Source: Bacillus pseudomycoides DSM 12442 (GTDB taxonomy: Bacteria > Bacillota > Bacilli > Bacillales > Bacillaceae_G). From it: a stretch of 8,664 nt of DNA. Under the pieces are notes generated by a model, which was not told the DNA's origin, did no database searches, and worked only from the letters and a program-made list of their open reading frames with translations. Where the stretch lies: positions 2,220,013 through 2,228,676 of the forward strand of contig NZ_CM000745.1 in NCBI RefSeq assembly GCF_000161455.1. The letters run 5' to 3'. Within the stretch, counting starts at the first letter, position 1. Every line of letters begins with the position of its first letter. The position numbers and the translations under genes were made by a program. Shown piece by piece: positions 6,124 through 8,664 of this stretch.

Positions 6124-6130
6124 AAAATAT

Positions 6131-6175
6131 GAAAAAAGGAGGGCTCCATTACGAAAGATGAGTCCTCCTTTTTTC
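6131..6175 (+). terminator. rho-independent terminator of the MFS/Vat operon
   Basis: A 16-bp stem with one G-U pairs GAAAAAAGGAGGGCTC (6131-6146) with GAGTCCTCCTTTTTTC (6160-6175) around a 13-base loop. The right arm ends in six Ts. It starts seven bases after the acetyltransferase stop codon. Confidence 0.92.
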
Positions 6176-6214
6176 ATTCGCTTTATCAATTTTATAAACA
6201 AAACCACCGTCACA

Positions 6215-6394
6215 TCATAAGTCGTAACAAAATGTTTCTGGCTTAGCTAGAAGAGTTCGGGAGCGTTCAACCCATTTAAAAATATCTGAATTCGTTGAAT
6301 TTGTTGCACTTTGTAAGATGTTTTGAAGAGATTCTATATTATATGTATTTCCGCGAGTTCGAATAGCATCTCCAACTAATAGATATAAAATAAG
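6215..6394 (-). pseudogene. C-terminal remnant of an unknown gene, no start codon
   Basis: On the minus strand a 59-codon open stretch runs from just after TAA (6395-6397) to TGA (6215-6217) with no ATG, GTG or TTG start. It encodes a convincing protein tail containing GDAIRTRGNTYNIESLQN, then SDIFKWVERSRTLLAKPE and a final TFCYDL. Balanced composition and mixed polar and hydrophobic residues argue against random AT-rich reading. Just upstream on the same strand another frame reads TTLANYHEKLDKKN (about 6427-6471), which may be more of the same gene after a frameshift. I do not recognise the family. It fills most of the 426-base gap between the acetyltransferase and the DUF1540 gene. The rest of the gap holds the terminator and the DUF1540 promoter region. 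Confidence 0.45.
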
Positions 6395-6473
6395 TTAATT
6401 ATATAATAGAGAAAAAGTTTGAGGAAAATGTTTTTCTTGTCCAATTTTTCATGATAATTAGCAAGCGTAGTAT

Positions 6474-6503
6474 CAATACAAAGAAAAAAATAGAAGTATC
6501 GTA
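6474..6503 (+). promoter_or_regulatory. possible forespore (sigma F/G-like) promoter of the DUF1540 gene
   Basis: CAATA (6474-6478) and TATCGTA (6497-6503) are separated by 18 bases and resemble the gAATA and CATnnTA elements of forespore promoters. They lie about 50 bases before the start codon. I see no good sigma-A pair in this stretch. The match is short and weak. Confidence 0.22.
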
Positions 6504-6549
6504 CCTCTCAAATTTGTTAATGATAAAAGGATAAGGAGGTGTGATACTT

Positions 6550-6705
6550 ATGGCACAAGATGTTTTATGTGAAGTAAACAACTGCAAATATTGGGGTAAC
6601 GGAAACAAATGTAATGCAGATGCAATTTATGTAGTAAGTCATAAAGGTAACCAAGCATCTACAACAGAAGAAACGGATTGCAAAACATTTATTCCTGAAG
6701 CTTAA
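6550..6705 (+). CDS. DUF1540 family four-cysteine mini-protein
   Basis: A 51-residue protein with the family pattern C7-x4-C12-K-Y-W-x5-C21-x-A ... C44-K-T-F. The four spaced cysteines suggest metal binding or a disulfide-held fold, but the role is unknown. The KYW after the second Cys and the Asp-Cys-Lys-Thr-Phe near the end are typical of DUF1540 domains as I recall them. Translation should be strong: AAGGAGGTG (6533-6541) lies eight bases before ATG 6550. It has its own terminator, so it is probably monocistronic. Its upstream region carries a possible forespore-type promoter. Confidence 0.85.
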   Translation: MAQDVLCEVNNCKYWGNGNKCNADAIYVVSHKGNQASTTEETDCKTFIPEA

Positions 6706-6710
6706 ACGAT

Positions 6711-6746
6711 AAAGGGTAACCGCACCAGGTTGCCCTTTTATTAATT
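6711..6746 (+). terminator. terminator after the DUF1540 gene, possibly shared with padR
   Basis: AAAGGGTAACC (6711-6721) pairs with GGTTGCCCTTT (6728-6738) over 11 bp with one G-U, around GCACCA, followed by TTTTATTAATT. On the minus strand the same stem is followed by TTTATCGTTT, so it may also stop transcripts coming from the convergent PadR gene. Confidence 0.8.
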
Positions 6747-6802
6747 ATATTATTGATAATAAATTTCATTTTCATTCACTATATTTGCTTTTTTGTCATT
6801 TT

Positions 6803-7300
6803 TTATATTTTTTTCATGAGAGAGGTAATCCAAGCTAGCTCATGTTCAATACGTGATTTACCATACTGTATGACCTCAGAAATAAATAGTGATGTCTCAG
6901 CTAAAGATCGAATGGAGGCTAATTGTTTGTATAGCACATTTTGACGAGTCGTTAAAACTTCTTTTCGAGCTTCGTAATCTAGTTTCTCAAACAGTGCAAC
7001 ACGCACAAGAAATTCAGTATCATTAGCAGCTAGTTTCTCTGGAAACTCTCGCATCATTTCATAAAAGATTTCTTCACCTGTAGGAGTTAATGCGTAAATG
7101 TTACGATTTGGTTTACCTATTTGTTGATGAATCTTTTTTGTAATTGCTCCCATATCTTCAAAGCGCCGAAGGGCAGGATAGAGCATGTTATGATTCAATT
7201 CAAAATTTTCTCCAAGACGATTTTGAATGTTTTTCTTTATTTCATAACCATACTTGGGTCCAGAAGTTAATTCTGCGAGTAGTAAAATATCAACATACAT
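6803..7300 (-). CDS. PadR-family transcriptional regulator
   Basis: A 165-residue DNA-binding protein. Residues 1-75 form the PadR winged helix: ILLLAELTSGPKYGYEI for helix 1 and its turn, LNHNMLYPALRRFEDMGAI for the recognition helix, and RNIYALTPTGEE for the wing. Residues 80-160 form a long helical dimerisation region like the Vir_act_alpha_C domain. PadR proteins are usually repressors released by small phenolics or drugs. It is transcribed away from the P450 at 7439, with a 138-base gap containing a 19-bp palindrome, so it most likely controls itself and that P450. On the minus strand AGGAGG (7307-7312) lies six bases before the ATG at 7300. The inducer cannot be told from sequence. Confidence 0.88.
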   Translation of the reverse strand: MYVDILLLAELTSGPKYGYEIKKNIQNRLGENFELNHNMLYPALRRFEDMGAITKKIHQQIGKPNRNIYALTPTGEEIFYEMMREFPEKLAANDTEFLVRVALFEKLDYEARKEVLTTRQNVLYKQLASIRSLAETSLFISEVIQYGKSRIEHELAWITSLMKKI

Positions 7301-7352
7301 ATGTATCCTCCTAATTTTTTCTCAAGTTTATATCCGTAAATATCCCCTGTAT

Positions 7353-7371
7353 ATATGTTAAAATAACATAT
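7353..7371. promoter_or_regulatory. palindromic operator, probable PadR binding site
   Basis: ATATGTTA (7353-7360) and TAACATAT (7364-7371) are exact reverse complements around AAA. It contains the ATGT-N7-ACAT arrangement, close to the ATGT-N8-ACAT boxes reported for PadR proteins. It lies 52 bases before padR and 67 before the P450, where both promoters should be. I could not fix a convincing -35/-10 pair for either gene. Confidence 0.6.
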
Positions 7372-7438
7372 GCTAGTCTATACATCTTTGAACTGCCTAC
7401 CTATTACTTTATTTTAAAAGAAAAGGGAGGAAAGAACT

Positions 7439-8650
7439 ATGAATTCGCCTGAAAATGTAATTTTGGTTCATGAAATTTCAAAGCTCAAAACAAAAGAAGA
7501 GCTGTGGAACCCTTATGAGTGGTATAAGTATATGAGGGGAAATCATCCGGTCTATTATGATGCGGAGCAGGATGTATGGAATGTTTTTTTATATAATGAT
7601 GTGAACCGTGTTTTATCTGATTATCGCCTATTTTCAAGCAGAAGAGATCGTCGTCAATTTTCCGTTCCGCCTTTAGACACAAGAGTAAATTTAAACTCTT
7701 CTGATCCTCCAGAGCATCGAAATGTTCGCTCAATTGTTTCAAAGGCATTTACCCCAAGAAGTCTTCAGCAGTGGAAGCCACAGATACAAGCAATTGCAAA
7801 TGAACTTGTGAAAGATATGAATAATTATGATGAAATTGATATTGTAGAGCAGTTTGCTGCAATTCTACCTGTAACCGTTATTTCTGATTTATTAGGTGTT
7901 CCAACAACAGATAGAAAAAAAATTAAGATGTGGTCAGATATTTTGTTTATGCCATATAGTAAAGAGAAGTTTAGCGATTTAGATAAGCAGAAAGAAGTTG
8001 CTTTACATGAATTTAAATCTTATCTTCTCCCGATTGTTCAAGAGAAACGATACCATTTGAAAGAAGATATTATTTCAGACCTGATCAGAGCAGAGTATGA
8101 GGGAGAAAGATTGACTGATGAGGAAATTGTGACTTTTTCATTAGGACTTTTAGCCGCAGGGAATGAAACCACTACAAACCTTATTATTAATAGCTTTTAT
8201 TGCTTTTTAGTAGATGCACCTAAGGTATACAAAGAATTAAGCGAAAGTCCAGTGCTGATTCCTAAAGCGATAGAAGAGGTACTACGTTATCGTTTCCCTG
8301 TTACATTAGCCCGTACTATAACGGAAGATACAACAATATTTGGACCAAAAATGAAAAAAGGACAAATGATTGTTACGTGGATAAGCGCTGCCAATTTAGA
8401 TGAAAATAAATTTTCACAAGCAGATTACTTTGATTTACATCGACCTGGAAATGAAAAACATTTAACATTTGGCAAAGGGCCTCACTTTTGTTTAGGCGCA
8501 CCACTTGCTCGTTTAGAAGCTGAAGTTGCATTAACTACGTTTATTAGGAATTTTAAAAAGCTAGAACTTTCACCATCCTTTCATTTAGAGAACTGTATAT
8601 TAGAGAATGAACAAACGTTAAAGCGGTTTCCTATCCTTTTAAAGAAATGA
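7439..8650 (+). CDS. cytochrome P450, CYP109-like (similar to B. subtilis YjiB)
   Basis: A complete 403-residue soluble class I P450. The I-helix motif is AGNETT (240-245), with Glu243 in place of the common Asp. The K-helix ExxR is E280-V-L-R283. The heme loop is FGKGPHFCLG with the axial ligand Cys351, followed by APLARLEAE. The N-terminal pattern PYEWYKYMR ... VWNVFLYNDV ... LFSSRR resembles B. subtilis YjiB (CYP109B1), a promiscuous fatty acid and terpenoid hydroxylase, as I remember it. The substrate here is unknown. ATG 7439 is preceded by GGGAGG (7425-7430) at eight bases. Its divergent PadR neighbour and the palindrome between them suggest ligand-induced expression. No redox partner gene is present. 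The window ends 14 bases after the stop codon, so downstream partners are not visible. Confidence 0.92.
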   Translation: MNSPENVILVHEISKLKTKEELWNPYEWYKYMRGNHPVYYDAEQDVWNVFLYNDVNRVLSDYRLFSSRRDRRQFSVPPLDTRVNLNSSDPPEHRNVRSIVSKAFTPRSLQQWKPQIQAIANELVKDMNNYDEIDIVEQFAAILPVTVISDLLGVPTTDRKKIKMWSDILFMPYSKEKFSDLDKQKEVALHEFKSYLLPIVQEKRYHLKEDIISDLIRAEYEGERLTDEEIVTFSLGLLAAGNETTTNLIINSFYCFLVDAPKVYKELSESPVLIPKAIEEVLRYRFPVTLARTITEDTTIFGPKMKKGQMIVTWISAANLDENKFSQADYFDLHRPGNEKHLTFGKGPHFCLGAPLARLEAEVALTTFIRNFKKLELSPSFHLENCILENEQTLKRFPILLKK

Positions 8651-8664
8651 AGCATATTAAAAAA

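Noticed and set aside
5769..6149. 126-residue minus-strand frame opposite the acetyltransferase
   Set aside because: It is antisense to a well-conserved enzyme, would start inside the operon terminator and has no family features.
6399..6608. 69-residue minus-strand frame across the DUF1540 start
   Set aside because: It overlaps the DUF1540 ribosome binding site and coding region and has no ribosome binding site. The DUF1540 cysteine pattern is much stronger evidence.
1..8664. CRISPR arrays, tRNA or rRNA genes, insertion sequences, integrase or attachment sites
   Set aside because: I saw no repeated spacer pattern, cloverleaf, transposase frame or flanking direct repeats.

Overview
The window looks like chromosome from the Bacillus cereus group (B. 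cereus, thuringiensis or anthracis type). The basis is the AT-rich, low-GC Firmicute base composition, strong AGGAGG-type ribosome binding sites, and gene families I associate with that group: a DUF3995 membrane protein, a DUF1835/DUF3658 protein, a DUF1540 mini-protein, a Vat-like acetyltransferase and several soluble P450s. The species is inferred from gene content, not from an alignment.

Layout. Positions 1-311 hold no intact gene, only what may be the decayed 3' end of one. Next come a small DUF3995 membrane protein (TTG start at 360) and a DUF1835/DUF3658 protein (850-1863), closed by a strong terminator. A Tyr- and Pro-rich 138-residue orphan (2095-2511) has its own terminator. A CYP107-like cytochrome P450 (2712-3947) follows. 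After about 275 bases of non-coding DNA comes a two-gene operon: a 12-TM MFS exporter (4224-5495) overlapping a Vat-type streptogramin A acetyltransferase (5485-6123), with a clear terminator. Positions 6176-6549 contain a start-less 59-codon gene remnant on the minus strand. Then come the 51-residue, four-cysteine DUF1540 gene (6550-6705), a minus-strand PadR regulator (6803-7300) and a divergent CYP109-like P450 (7439-8650). A 19-bp palindrome lies between the last two.

Most interesting signal. The DNA upstream of the MFS/Vat operon has the layout of a ribosome-controlled attenuator. A three-codon ORF (ATG ATC AAC TAA, 4041-4052) runs into segment A (4048-4059), which pairs over 12 bp with segment B (4099-4110). 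A hairpin C:D (4188-4198 with 4207-4217) buries the Shine-Dalgarno of the exporter. B, read as 4096-4105, is also a perfect 10-bp complement of 4191-4200, which lies in C. So A:B plus C:D is a predicted OFF state and B:C a predicted ON state. A ribosome stalled on the tiny ORF would cover A and favour ON. This fits induction of a resistance operon by antibiotics acting on the peptidyl transferase centre. It rests on base pairing read by eye; no folding or expression data were available.

How the genes may work together: the exporter and the acetyltransferase form one resistance-type unit (efflux plus drug modification). PadR probably regulates itself and the divergent P450 through the shared palindrome. 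No ferredoxin or ferredoxin reductase is encoded here, so both P450s must use redox partners from elsewhere.
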